Shown here one piece after another: positions 1 through 7,061 of a stretch of DNA of 24,147 nucleotides. The stretch comes from Bacteroidales bacterium (GTDB lineage Bacteria; Bacteroidota; Bacteroidia; Bacteroidales; UBA932): NCBI GenBank assembly GCA_016285215.1, contig JAEEQI010000012.1:1-24147 (forward strand). The letters run 5' to 3'. A program made the translations under genes and the position numbers. Positions within the stretch are counted from its first letter, which is position 1. Every line of letters begins with the position of its first letter. Under the pieces are notes generated by a model. That model had not been told where the DNA came from and ran no database searches. It saw nothing but the letters and a program-made list of their open reading frames with translations.

Positions 1-354
1 TCGGTGGTTTCCGAGCTCCACGCCCTGGCAGAGAGGGTGGAAGCCGCTTTCTTCCTGGGCTCCTTTGACGTGGAGCACCATGGAGAATACCCCGGCTGGA
101 AGCCCAACCTCAAGTCCCACGTCCTGGAAGTGTGCGTGGCCTCCTACAAGAAGCTCTTCGGTTATGATCCGGAGATCAAGGCCATCCACGCCGGTCTGGA
201 ATGCGGTCTCTTCCTGGAGAAGTTCCCGCACCTGGATATGATTTCCTTCGGCCCCACGCTCCGCGGCGTTCACGCTCCGGGAGAAAAGCTGGAACTGGCC
301 TCCCTGGACAAGTTTGTGGCCCACCTCAATGACGTTGTAATGAATTTTGAATAG
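1..354 (+). CDS. pepD: PepD-type aminoacyl-histidine dipeptidase (M20 family), C-terminal fragment
   Basis: This is the C-terminal ~117 residues of a cytosolic non-specific dipeptidase of metallopeptidase family M20; the N-terminus lies before base 1 and the frame is open from base 1. The segment PEIKAIHAGLECGLF contains the conserved HAGLE motif whose Glu belongs to the metal site in this family, and FGPTLRGVHAPGEKLEL is the typical C-terminal substrate/metal-binding loop with its His. Such enzymes cleave Xaa-His and other dipeptides in the cytoplasm. The TAG stop is one base before the ATG of rpe, so the two genes are probably cotranscribed. The substrate range cannot be judged from this fragment. 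Confidence 0.9.
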   Translation, partial: SVVSELHALAERVEAAFFLGSFDVEHHGEYPGWKPNLKSHVLEVCVASYKKLFGYDPEIKAIHAGLECGLFLEKFPHLDMISFGPTLRGVHAPGEKLELASLDKFVAHLNDVVMNFE

Positions 355-355
355 A

Positions 356-1006
356 ATGGTTCTGATTGCTCCCTCTATGCTGTCGGCCGACTTTCTGCAT
401 CTGGAAAAGGATGTGGAATTGGTCAACGAGCACGCCGACTGGTTCCACCTGGACATAATGGACGGCACTTTCGTGCCCAATATCTCCTATGGTTTCCCGG
501 TAGTGGAAGCTATGGCCAAAAAGGCCCTCAAGCCCCTGGATGCCCATCTGATGATTGTCCATCCTGAGAAATACGTGGAGCGTTTTGCCAAAGCGGGAGC
601 CACCTGGATCAGTTTTCACTATGAGGCGGCCCGGGAGCAATCGGCCGATATCATCCAACAGATTCAGGACCTGGGAGTGAAGGCCGGTATTGTCATCAAT
701 CCGGACTGTCCCGTAGAAGCCATCTTCCCGCTGCTGCCCAAGGTGGATTATGTGGTCATTATGAGCGTTTTCGCCGGTTTTGGCGGCCAAAAGTTCATTC
801 CCGAATCCCTGGACCGCGTACGTGCCGTAAAGGCCCGGCTGGCCCAAATTGGCCGTCCGGAAGTGCCCGTGGAGATTGACGGCGGCGTGGGCCCCGGCAA
901 TGCCGCAGAAGTGAAGGCAGCCGGAGCCACCATCCTGGTAGCCGGCAGTTCAGTATTCAAAGCTGAAGATCCCGTACAGGCCATTGAACAGATGAGAAAG
1001 GCGTAA
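356..1006 (+). CDS. rpe: Ribulose-phosphate 3-epimerase
   Basis: A 216-residue TIM-barrel enzyme interconverting ribulose-5-phosphate and xylulose-5-phosphate in the pentose phosphate pathway; full length for the family. Visible family motifs are SMLSADF (residues 7-13), FHLDIMDGTFVPN (30-42, metal-binding His32 and catalytic Asp34), DAHLMIVHP (62-70, metal His64) and VEIDGGVG (172-179, catalytic Asp175). The phosphate-binding loop normally reads SVNPGFGGQ; here it reads SVFAGFGGQ (137-145), so the Asn-Pro pair is Phe-Ala. I chose ATG 356 because translation from it begins directly with the conserved VLIAPSMLSADF; an in-frame TTG at 347 lies inside pepD. One base separates it from pepD, and a strong terminator follows the stop. 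Confidence 0.95.
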   Translation: MVLIAPSMLSADFLHLEKDVELVNEHADWFHLDIMDGTFVPNISYGFPVVEAMAKKALKPLDAHLMIVHPEKYVERFAKAGATWISFHYEAAREQSADIIQQIQDLGVKAGIVINPDCPVEAIFPLLPKVDYVVIMSVFAGFGGQKFIPESLDRVRAVKARLAQIGRPEVPVEIDGGVGPGNAAEVKAAGATILVAGSSVFKAEDPVQAIEQMRKA

Positions 1007-1026
1007 TTTTCTGCCAATTTGTCATA

Positions 1027-1059
1027 AAAGCCGTTGCACTTTGCAATGGCTTTATTTTT
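1027..1059 (+). terminator. Intrinsic terminator after rpe
   Basis: Arms AAAGCCGTTGCA (1027-1038) and TGCAATGGCTTT (1042-1053) pair over 12 bp with a single G-U wobble and a 3-nt loop, followed by A and five T residues (1055-1059). It lies 20 bp past the rpe stop and closes the pepD-rpe unit. Its loop and right arm overlap the -33 box of the next promoter. Confidence 0.85.
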
Positions 1060-1070
1060 GTGTATATTTG
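1040..1070 (+). promoter_or_regulatory. Bacteroidota-type promoter for rsfS-ftsH-cdsA-psd
   Basis: TTTG at 1040-1043 (-33 box), exactly 19 nt, then TATATTTG at 1063-1070, a full match to the -7 consensus TAnnTTTG. This predicts a start near 1075 and a leader of about 20 nt before the ATG at 1095. No Shine-Dalgarno site is visible; the leader is A/T-rich, as is usual in this phylum. The -33 box lies within the rpe terminator hairpin and the terminator T-run lies just upstream of the -7 box. Confidence 0.7.
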
Positions 1071-1094
1071 TGTGATTTAAACCAATAATAATAT

Positions 1095-1469
1095 ATGATT
1101 ACACACGATCTTCGGGTACTCGCCGATGCGATCATTGACAAGAAAGGGCAGAATGTGGTATCCCTTGACCTCAGGGGCATTGACGGCGCCATCACGGACT
1201 TCTTTGTGGTGTGCGACGGTTCCAACACCACCCAGGTGGGCGCCATTGCCAACAATATAGCAGAAAAGATGAAGGAAGAGGGCCACACCCTTTACCGCAG
1301 TCAGGGAGAAGGAAACAACTTCTGGATCATCCAGGACTACGGCCATATTGTGGTGCACATCTTCCTCAAAGAATACCGGGATTTCTACCGCCTGGAAGAC
1401 CTCTGGGCCGATGTACCCCGCAAAGAATACAAGGAGCGCAAGGCTCCTGCCAAAAAGACCCAAGAATAA
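1095..1469 (+). CDS. rsfS: Ribosomal silencing factor RsfS (Iojap family)
   Basis: A 124-residue protein of the RsfS/Iojap/DUF143 family. In characterised members it binds ribosomal protein uL14 on the 50S subunit and blocks joining with 30S during starvation. Family features seen here are KGQNVVSLDLRGIDGAITDFFVVCDGSNTTQV near the N-terminus and the conserved YGHIVVHIFLKEYRDFYRLEDLWAD block in the C-terminal half. The length fits the family. It is the first gene of a unit with ftsH, cdsA and psd; the ftsH ATG follows its TAA after 2 nt. The ATG at 1095 lies about 20 nt below a well-formed promoter, which supports this start. The C-terminus is a short Lys-rich tail. Confidence 0.93.
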   Translation: MITHDLRVLADAIIDKKGQNVVSLDLRGIDGAITDFFVVCDGSNTTQVGAIANNIAEKMKEEGHTLYRSQGEGNNFWIIQDYGHIVVHIFLKEYRDFYRLEDLWADVPRKEYKERKAPAKKTQE

Positions 1470-1471
1470 GA

Positions 1472-3460
1472 ATGGCCAACGAAAAGAAACAAGACCCCAA
1501 TGGCGGTCGCAAGATATTCTCGGTAAAATTCAACCTTTCCTGGTTGTATTTCCTGCTGCTGGTGGGCATCGGGTATCTCCTGATGAACAACCAGCGCAGC
1601 GCTGCTCCGGAAAAGATTGAATGGGCCGAGGTACAGACGATGATCAAGGAAGGAGACGTAGCAGAAATCTCCTTCGTCAGAAACGACTACAAGGGAGAGA
1701 TCAAGATCCGACCCGAGAAGCTGGGCAAATACACAGAGAAATTCCGCGGAGGCGTTGTCCCCAAGCGCGCCCCGCAGTTCTATTTCCTGGTTTCCAGCAA
1801 GTTTGACCCGGAGCAGACCTTTGGTCAGCTCAACGCCGAACTTCCGGTAGAGAGCCATTTCAAAGTGGTTATCCGCAACGAGGAGCATCTCTGGATGGAA
1901 ATCTTCCAGATGGCCTTCCCGCTGCTTCTGTTCATCCTCTTCTGGGTATGGATGTTCCGGGGTATGAACCGCGGAGCCGGCGGCCCCGGAGGCCCCGGCG
2001 GCTTCAATCCTTTCAATACCGGCAAGTCCACCGCCCGTGAAACGGAGAAGGGAGACGTCAAGGTTACCTTCAAGGACGTGGCCGGCCTGTATGGCGCCAA
2101 GGAAGAAGTGATGGAAATTGTGGATTTCCTCAAGAATCCCCAGAAATACACCGCTCTTGGCGGTAAAATCCCCAAGGGAGCCCTCCTGGTGGGCCCTCCC
2201 GGAACCGGTAAGACCCTCCTGGCCAAGGCCGTGGCAGGGGAGGCCAACGTGCCTTTCTTCTCCATCAGTGGTTCCGACTTTGTGGAAATGTTCGTGGGCG
2301 TGGGTGCTTCCCGTGTCCGTGACCTCTTCCGCCAAGCCAAGGAGAAAGCCCCTTGCATTGTGTTCATTGATGAGATTGACGCCGTGGGCCGTGCCCGTGC
2401 CAAGAACGGAGGCTTCTCTTCCAATGACGAGCGTGAAAACACGCTCAACCAGCTCCTTACGGAAATGGACGGCTTTGGCACCAACAGCGGTGTCATTGTA
2501 CTGGCCGCCACCAACCGCGCCGATATCCTGGACCAGGCCCTTATGCGTGCCGGCCGTTTTGACCGCCAGATTCACGTGGAATTGCCCGAGCTCAAGGAGA
2601 GAGAAGAAATCTTCAAGGTGCACCTCCGGGACATCAAGGTAGACGATGACTTTGACCTTGAGTTTATGGCCAAGCATACGCCCGGTTTCTCCGGTGCCGA
2701 TATTGCCAACGTGTGCAACGAGGCAGCCCTTACCGCCGCCCGTCGCAACCACGAGAAAGTACAGCAGCAGGACTTCCTGGACGCCGTAGACCGCATAATT
2801 GGTGGCCTGGAGCGCAAATCCAACACCATTATGACACCGGCCGAAAAGCGGACCACCGCCTATCACGAGGCCGGTCACGCCCTGGTGGGCTGGCTGCTCC
2901 CGTATGCAGATCCTGTGTTCAAGGTGAGCATCATCCCCAGAGGCAAGGCCCTGGGTCTTACCTGGAGCCTCCCCGAGGAGCGCAAGAACTGGTCCAAGAG
3001 CGTAATGCTGGACAAGATGAGTATGCTCCTGGGTGGTCGCGTGGCAGAGGAAATCATCAACGGGGAGCCTTCTTCGGGCGCCCTCAATGACCTCGAGCGG
3101 ATGACCGGGATGGCCTATGGTATGGTCCAGTATATGGGTATGAGCGAGAAGGTGGGCACGCTCTCCTTCTATGACTCCTCAGGCTCAAAGGGTTACAACC
3201 TGGTTAAGCCGTATTCCGAGAAAACGGCCGAGCTTATGGACCAGGAAGTGAAGGCCATTGTGGATGGAATCCACCAGCGCACCCGCAAGCTCATTGAAGA
3301 ACATAAAGAGGAATTTATGCAGCTGGGGGCCCTCCTTTTGGAAAAAGAAGTTATCTTTGCAGAAGATATTGAAAAGATCCTCGGCCCCAAGGTAAAGCCG
3401 GCAGCCGACGACCAATTCTCCCACGAAGAACCTGAACCTCAGACTACCGCGAATGAATAG
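1472..3460 (+). CDS. ftsH: ATP-dependent zinc metalloprotease FtsH
   Basis: A 662-residue membrane-anchored AAA+ protease that extracts and degrades misfolded membrane proteins and short-lived regulators. Order of parts: a short basic cytoplasmic N-terminus, TM1 (about 22-38), a periplasmic segment, TM2 (about 144-162), a Gly/Pro-rich linker (167-178), the AAA domain with Walker A GPPGTGKT (241-248), Walker B IVFIDEID (296-303) and second region of homology [21 protein letters not shown], then the peptidase domain with zinc motif HEAGH (465-469). All catalytic motifs are intact and the length is typical. The frame stays open upstream into rsfS, but ATG 1472 gives the expected N-terminus two bases after the rsfS stop. 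The last 8 nt overlap cdsA, suggesting translational coupling. Confidence 0.97.
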   Translation: MANEKKQDPNGGRKIFSVKFNLSWLYFLLLVGIGYLLMNNQRSAAPEKIEWAEVQTMIKEGDVAEISFVRNDYKGEIKIRPEKLGKYTEKFRGGVVPKRAPQFYFLVSSKFDPEQTFGQLNAELPVESHFKVVIRNEEHLWMEIFQMAFPLLLFILFWVWMFRGMNRGAGGPGGPGGFNPFNTGKSTARETEKGDVKVTFKDVAGLYGAKEEVMEIVDFLKNPQKYTALGGKIPKGALLVGPPGTGKTLLAKAVAGEANVPFFSISGSDFVEMFVGVGASRVRDLFRQAKEKAPCIVFIDEIDAVGRARAKNGGFSSNDERENTLNQLLTEMDGFGTNSGVIVLAATNRADILDQALMRAGRFDRQIHVELPELKEREEIFKVHLRDIKVDDDFDLEFMAKHTPGFSGADIANVCNEAALTAARRNHEKVQQQDFLDAVDRIIGGLERKSNTIMTPAEKRTTAYHEAGHALVGWLLPYADPVFKVSIIPRGKALGLTWSLPEERKNWSKSVMLDKMSMLLGGRVAEEIINGEPSSGALNDLERMTGMAYGMVQYMGMSEKVGTLSFYDSSGSKGYNLVKPYSEKTAELMDQEVKAIVDGIHQRTRKLIEEHKEEFMQLGALLLEKEVIFAEDIEKILGPKVKPAADDQFSHEEPEPQTTANE

Positions 3461-4289
3461 TACTGTCAAACGCAGCATATTCGGAGTCCTCTTCCTGGCA
3501 GTGATGCTGGGAGGACTCCTTTTTTATGACTTCCTGTACACGATTCTCTTTGCCTTCATCACCTTTGTGATGCTCAAAGAGTTCTACCGCATGACCATGG
3601 GGGGGGCCTGCAGGCAGGTCCAGAGCTCGGCCATTGTGGACGGTGTCATCTTCTTCCTGGCGGCCAACAGCTACTTCTCTGGCGGTTTCAGCCTCACGGC
3701 GCTGGTGGGCATCGGCCTGCTCATCCTCTTCCTGCTCATGGCAGAATCCATCTTCCGCTATAAAGAGAACAGTGATTTCCTCAAGACCGGGTACATCTAC
3801 GCAGGCCTTCTGTATATCGGCCTGCCGCTGGCTCTTTCCAATGCCGTGGTATGCCGGGACGGGGAATTCAGCGGTCTTCTGATGGTGGCTTTCTTCTGCA
3901 TCATCTGGGCTTCGGACGTGGGAGCTTACTGCTTTGGTATGCTCTTCGGCCAGAAGTCCTGGAGCAAGAAGATGTGCCCCGCCATCTCTCCCAAGAAATC
4001 CTGGGCCGGCTTCTGGGGCGGTATGCTTATGGCTATGCTGGCCGGAGCCATCCTGTACTGGACCGGACTCTTTAGTTTCCCCATCTGGCACTGCCTCATC
4101 GTTTCGGCCCTGATGCACTGCACGGGTGTTCTGGGAGATTTGTTTGAATCGCTTTGGAAACGTTCTACCGGCATCAAGGATTCCGGTAATATCCTTCCTG
4201 GCCACGGTGGCCTTATGGACCGCTTTGACAGCGCCCTGTTCGCTATCCCTACCGGGTACATTTATTTGTTAATATTTAGCCTGATATAG
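3453..4289 (+). CDS. cdsA: Phosphatidate cytidylyltransferase (CDP-diglyceride synthase)
   Basis: A 278-residue polytopic inner-membrane enzyme making CDP-diacylglycerol from phosphatidic acid and CTP, the branch point of phospholipid synthesis. The sequence is a chain of hydrophobic helices from residue 9 onward. Near the end it carries the CdsA signature, residues 233-259: SLWKRSTGIKDSG followed by LPGHGGLMDRFDS, with the catalytic Lys and Asp residues present. The ATG lies inside the last codons of ftsH (8-nt overlap) and the next gene, psd, starts 3 nt after the TAG stop, so the three genes are almost certainly one transcript. A pssA gene, which would link CdsA to Psd, is not in the window. 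Confidence 0.94.
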   Translation: MNSTVKRSIFGVLFLAVMLGGLLFYDFLYTILFAFITFVMLKEFYRMTMGGACRQVQSSAIVDGVIFFLAANSYFSGGFSLTALVGIGLLILFLLMAESIFRYKENSDFLKTGYIYAGLLYIGLPLALSNAVVCRDGEFSGLLMVAFFCIIWASDVGAYCFGMLFGQKSWSKKMCPAISPKKSWAGFWGGMLMAMLAGAILYWTGLFSFPIWHCLIVSALMHCTGVLGDLFESLWKRSTGIKDSGNILPGHGGLMDRFDSALFAIPTGYIYLLIFSLI

Positions 4290-4292
4290 TCT

Positions 4293-4970
4293 ATGAAATG
4301 GGTAAGAATTGATAGGGACTCTTACGGAACCATCGTTACCAGCTGGCTCATCTGCGCCCTCCTGATCCTCCTGGTTTCGCAGCTGATTCACATCTGGTGG
4401 ATCAGCCTCCCCATCTGCATTCTCCTCTTTGTCTTTATGGTCTTCATCACCTGGTTCTTCCGGGTACCGGACCGCGTAACCCCCGATGAAGAAAACCGCC
4501 GTCTGGTTACGTCTGTGGCCGACGGAAAGGTGGTCATTGTAGATAAGGTGTACGAGAAGGAATTCCTCCAGAAAGATTGCATCCAGATTTCCGTATATAT
4601 GGATTTCTTTGACGTTCACTGCAACTTCTGGCCCATCAGCGGAGAGATTACCTATTATAAGTATCATCCCGGCAAGTACCTGCTGGCCTTCCATCCCAAG
4701 TCTTCCGAGCTCAACGAGCATTCTTCTTCGGCCATGAAGAACGAATATGGCGAGATTCTGTTCAAGCAAATTGCCGGCACCTTTGCCCGCCGCATTGTCT
4801 GCTATTCCCAGAAAGGCCATCAGGAGTACCGCGGAGACCAGTGCGGTGTAATTAAATTCGGCTCCCGCATAGACCTGTTTGTCCCGCTGGAAGCCGATGT
4901 AAAAGTAAAGGTAGGAGATAAAGTCAGAGCCGTAGAAAGCGTCCTCGCTATTTTGCCTGATCAGTCTTAA
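4293..4970 (+). CDS. psd: Phosphatidylserine decarboxylase proenzyme
   Basis: A 225-residue member of the short phosphatidylserine decarboxylase class, which makes phosphatidylethanolamine at the membrane. Two hydrophobic helices (about 14-34 and 36-56) anchor the N-terminus. DFFDVHCNFWPISGEI (104-119) is a conserved core block, and FGSRID (189-194) contains the Gly190-Ser191 pair where family members self-cleave to give a small alpha chain with an N-terminal pyruvoyl group. It follows cdsA after 3 nt. The 3' end overlaps the 3' end of ispG on the other strand by 23 nt (4948-4970), and a terminator lies 25 bp past its stop, within ispG. Confidence 0.93.
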   Translation: MKWVRIDRDSYGTIVTSWLICALLILLVSQLIHIWWISLPICILLFVFMVFITWFFRVPDRVTPDEENRRLVTSVADGKVVIVDKVYEKEFLQKDCIQISVYMDFFDVHCNFWPISGEITYYKYHPGKYLLAFHPKSSELNEHSSSAMKNEYGEILFKQIAGTFARRIVCYSQKGHQEYRGDQCGVIKFGSRIDLFVPLEADVKVKVGDKVRAVESVLAILPDQS

Positions 4971-6201
4971 TCAGTTCTACCAAACGATCTACAGCCTCGT
5001 CCTCGGGAATATGCCTGAGGACGGGTTCTTTTTTACGGTAGAGGGTAACCTTGCCAAAGCCTTCTCCCACATAGCCGTAGTCGGCGTCGGCCATTTCTCC
5101 GGGGCCGTTCACAATGCACCCCATCACGGCAATGACCACGTTCTTGAACTCTCCGGTAGCCGCCTTAACGCGATTAAAGGTCTCTTCCAGGTTGTACAGC
5201 GTACGGCCGCAGCCGGGGCAGGCAATGTACTCGGGCTTGTAGAATTTGCGGCGGCAGGCCTGCAGAATCTCGTCCTTGAGGTATTCGTCTTCCAGGGGAA
5301 TATCATCTACCTCGTGGTTGAGCAGGGGAGCGCCCCAGTCACAGGCCGCCTTTAAGATAGTCTCTTCACGGGCCGAAAGGGAAGGGGCCGCCGCACCGGA
5401 GTACCGGTGGGCCAGGTACTGGGCCACGGGAAGCTCGTTGGCAGGATCCTCGGTCAGGGATACGCGGATGGTATTACCGATGCCTTCGGAAAGGAGCGTG
5501 GAGATGGCCACGCAGCTCTTGATGCGGCCGCTGTCTCCGTTGCCGGCCTCGGTGACGCCCACGTGAAGAGGGAATACCACACCCTTCTCCTGCATCAGGC
5601 GGGCCAGCTCACGGTAGGCGTTCACCATCACAACCGTATTGGAAGCCTTGAGGGAAACCACCACATTGTAGAACTGGGCATCGATACACATCTCTACCCA
5701 CTCCATAGCGGCCAGGGCCATAGCCTGCGGCGAATTGCCGTATTTTTCTACGATATACTTGCCCAGGGAGCCGTGGTTAAGTCCAATGCGGATGGCACGG
5801 TTGTACTGCTTGCAAAGGCCCAGGAACTGGCCAAAGAGGGCACGGGCCTTCTCGTGGTCCGGATGGAAGTTGCCGGGGTTGATACGGATCTTCTCCACCA
5901 CCGGAACCACCGCCATGGCAATCTCCGAGGAAAAGTGGATATCGGCCACCAGCGGGGTCTGAATACCTTCTTCACGCAGGCGGCGGCGAATTTCGGCCAG
6001 GTGCTGGACGTCTGCCATTGCCGGCACGGTGATGCGGATGAGCTGGGAACCGGCAGCGGCCAGCCTGCGGCACTGGGCCACCGTGGCCTCAATGTCGGAG
6101 GTATGGGTGTTGCACATAGTCTGGACCACAATGGGGTGGCCGCTTCCAATATAAACGGAATCGCCTACACAGACGGTCCGGGTTTGCAGGACAGGATTCA
6201 T
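4948..6201 (-). CDS. ispG: 4-hydroxy-3-methylbut-2-enyl diphosphate synthase, compact form
   Basis: A 417-residue iron-sulphur enzyme of the MEP isoprenoid pathway converting MEcPP to HMBPP. An N-terminal TIM barrel (about 1-265: VQTMCNTHT, ADIHF, KIRINPGNF, GLNHGSLG, VSLKASN, HVGVTEAG) is followed by a linker and the C-terminal 4Fe-4S domain with CPGCGRT (Cys328, Cys331) and MGCIVNGPGEMADADYGYVG (Cys362, Glu369). The section between barrel and cluster domain is only about 60 residues. From what I know of the family, most Bacteroidota, Chlorobi and plant IspG proteins carry an extra A* domain of some 250 residues there, so this copy is unusually short for the phylum, though all cluster ligands are present. 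It is the last gene of the ligA-to-ispG run; the start ATG is 2 nt after the preceding stop. Confidence 0.95.
   Translation of the reverse strand: MNPVLQTRTVCVGDSVYIGSGHPIVVQTMCNTHTSDIEATVAQCRRLAAAGSQLIRITVPAMADVQHLAEIRRRLREEGIQTPLVADIHFSSEIAMAVVPVVEKIRINPGNFHPDHEKARALFGQFLGLCKQYNRAIRIGLNHGSLGKYIVEKYGNSPQAMALAAMEWVEMCIDAQFYNVVVSLKASNTVVMVNAYRELARLMQEKGVVFPLHVGVTEAGNGDSGRIKSCVAISTLLSEGIGNTIRVSLTEDPANELPVAQYLAHRYSGAAAPSLSAREETILKAACDWGAPLLNHEVDDIPLEDEYLKDEILQACRRKFYKPEYIACPGCGRTLYNLEETFNRVKAATGEFKNVVIAVMGCIVNGPGEMADADYGYVGEGFGKVTLYRKKEPVLRHIPEDEAVDRLVELIKTDQAK
4996..5034 (+). terminator. Intrinsic terminator for psd, lying inside the ispG coding region
   Basis: The left arm 4996-5007 (starting CCTCGTCCTC) pairs with 5014-5025 (ending GAGGACGGG): 12 bp, two of them G-U, loop AATATG, followed at once by TTCTTTTTT (5026-5034). 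It is oriented for + strand transcription and starts 25 bp after the psd stop. On the other strand the T-run corresponds to the Lys-Lys codons of the IspG C-terminus (residues 390-391). Confidence 0.8.
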
Positions 6202-6203
6202 AG

Positions 6204-7061
6204 TTACTGGTTATTTTGCTCGGCCACCATCTTGCGGGCCAGCTTCTTGAGCTGTCCGCGGGTGTGACCGTATCGGGGTGTCAACTGATAATAGATGCCA
6301 AAGGTAACCCCGGCATCCAGGGGATAGGCATAGCGGTAATAATAAGGACTGGCATAGTCCGGTTTCCAGAAGGAGCTCCAACCCCATTTTCCGTTGACCA
6401 TAATATGGAACTCAATGGGATTGAACATCAGGCCCACGCCCACACCGCCTTCCACGCCATAGCTCCAGCGGCGGTCGTAGTCTTTGAACGCGTGTACATA
6501 CTCCTCGTAGGATTCCACGCCAATAAAGGATTCGTCCAGCACGCGGGTAATCTTCCAGCGGTAGCCGCCATAGAGACCCACCTTGGCCATAATCTTGAAA
6601 TGGGAACCTATGTCTATATGGAAGTGGGAGAGGAAGAAGGCCTCCGGGACCGTAATCATAGCCTTGTAGGCACCAGACTCCGTAAAGCGGGAAGCGGTTT
6701 CCTTGTTCTCCTTGAACTCGTATCCCTCATAGTTCATCTGGGCGCCAAACTCCATACCCATATTGGGAAAAAGGCCGAACATAGTATAGTGGCGAACTAT
6801 GGAGAAGCCGTACACGGGATACTGGGGCTGCCAGCGGACCAGGCGGTCCGGATTAAAGTAGCCGTACTGTACCGAGGCGCCGCCAAAGACGCCAATCATC
6901 CAGTAGTCGTTGGGAGTGGCTATGTTAATCTTGACGCTGTCCAGGTAGGAGGTGGTCACGGAATCGGGCAGGGAGAAGAATTCCTCTTCCAGGTTCACCT
7001 GAGCCCGGGAAAGCCAGCCAAAGCACAGCAATGCGGTTATTAAGGCTATAGTACGCTTCAT
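6204..7061 (-). CDS. Outer-membrane beta-barrel protein of unknown function
   Basis: A 285-residue exported protein. The first 20 residues form a signal peptide (KR, a hydrophobic core, SRA before Gln21 as likely signal peptidase I site). The mature part is rich in aromatic and Gly residues with alternating patterns typical of outer-membrane strands (for example WMIGVFGGASVQYGYF, LFPNMGMEFGAQMNYEGYEF, SYGVEGGVGVGLMFNPIEFHIMVNGKWGW and DAGVTFGIYYQL) and resembles the PorT-like/OmpA-like small barrels common in Bacteroidota. No enzyme motif is visible. The end, HTRGQLKKLARKMVAEQNNQ, is basic and not barrel-like. The ATG overlaps the stop of the upstream lipoprotein gene by 4 nt and ispG follows after 2 nt, so it is cotranscribed with both. 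A shared envelope role with the lipoprotein is inference. Confidence 0.8.
   Translation of the reverse strand: MKRTIALITALLCFGWLSRAQVNLEEEFFSLPDSVTTSYLDSVKINIATPNDYWMIGVFGGASVQYGYFNPDRLVRWQPQYPVYGFSIVRHYTMFGLFPNMGMEFGAQMNYEGYEFKENKETASRFTESGAYKAMITVPEAFFLSHFHIDIGSHFKIMAKVGLYGGYRWKITRVLDESFIGVESYEEYVHAFKDYDRRWSYGVEGGVGVGLMFNPIEFHIMVNGKWGWSSFWKPDYASPYYYRYAYPLDAGVTFGIYYQLTPRYGHTRGQLKKLARKMVAEQNNQ

Noticed and set aside
347..355. TTG start for rpe overlapping pepD
   Set aside because: ATG 356 gives the conserved N-terminus and avoids a rare start; the extra three residues have no support.
1211..1471. Upstream extension of ftsH by 87 codons inside rsfS
   Set aside because: The frame is open but the extra residues are the second-frame reading of rsfS, very Arg/Pro/Gln-rich, and unlike any FtsH N-terminus.
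1385..2878. A 497-codon open frame on the minus strand opposite ftsH
   Set aside because: Antisense shadow of a complete ftsH; translation has no recognisable motif and no promoter box precedes it.
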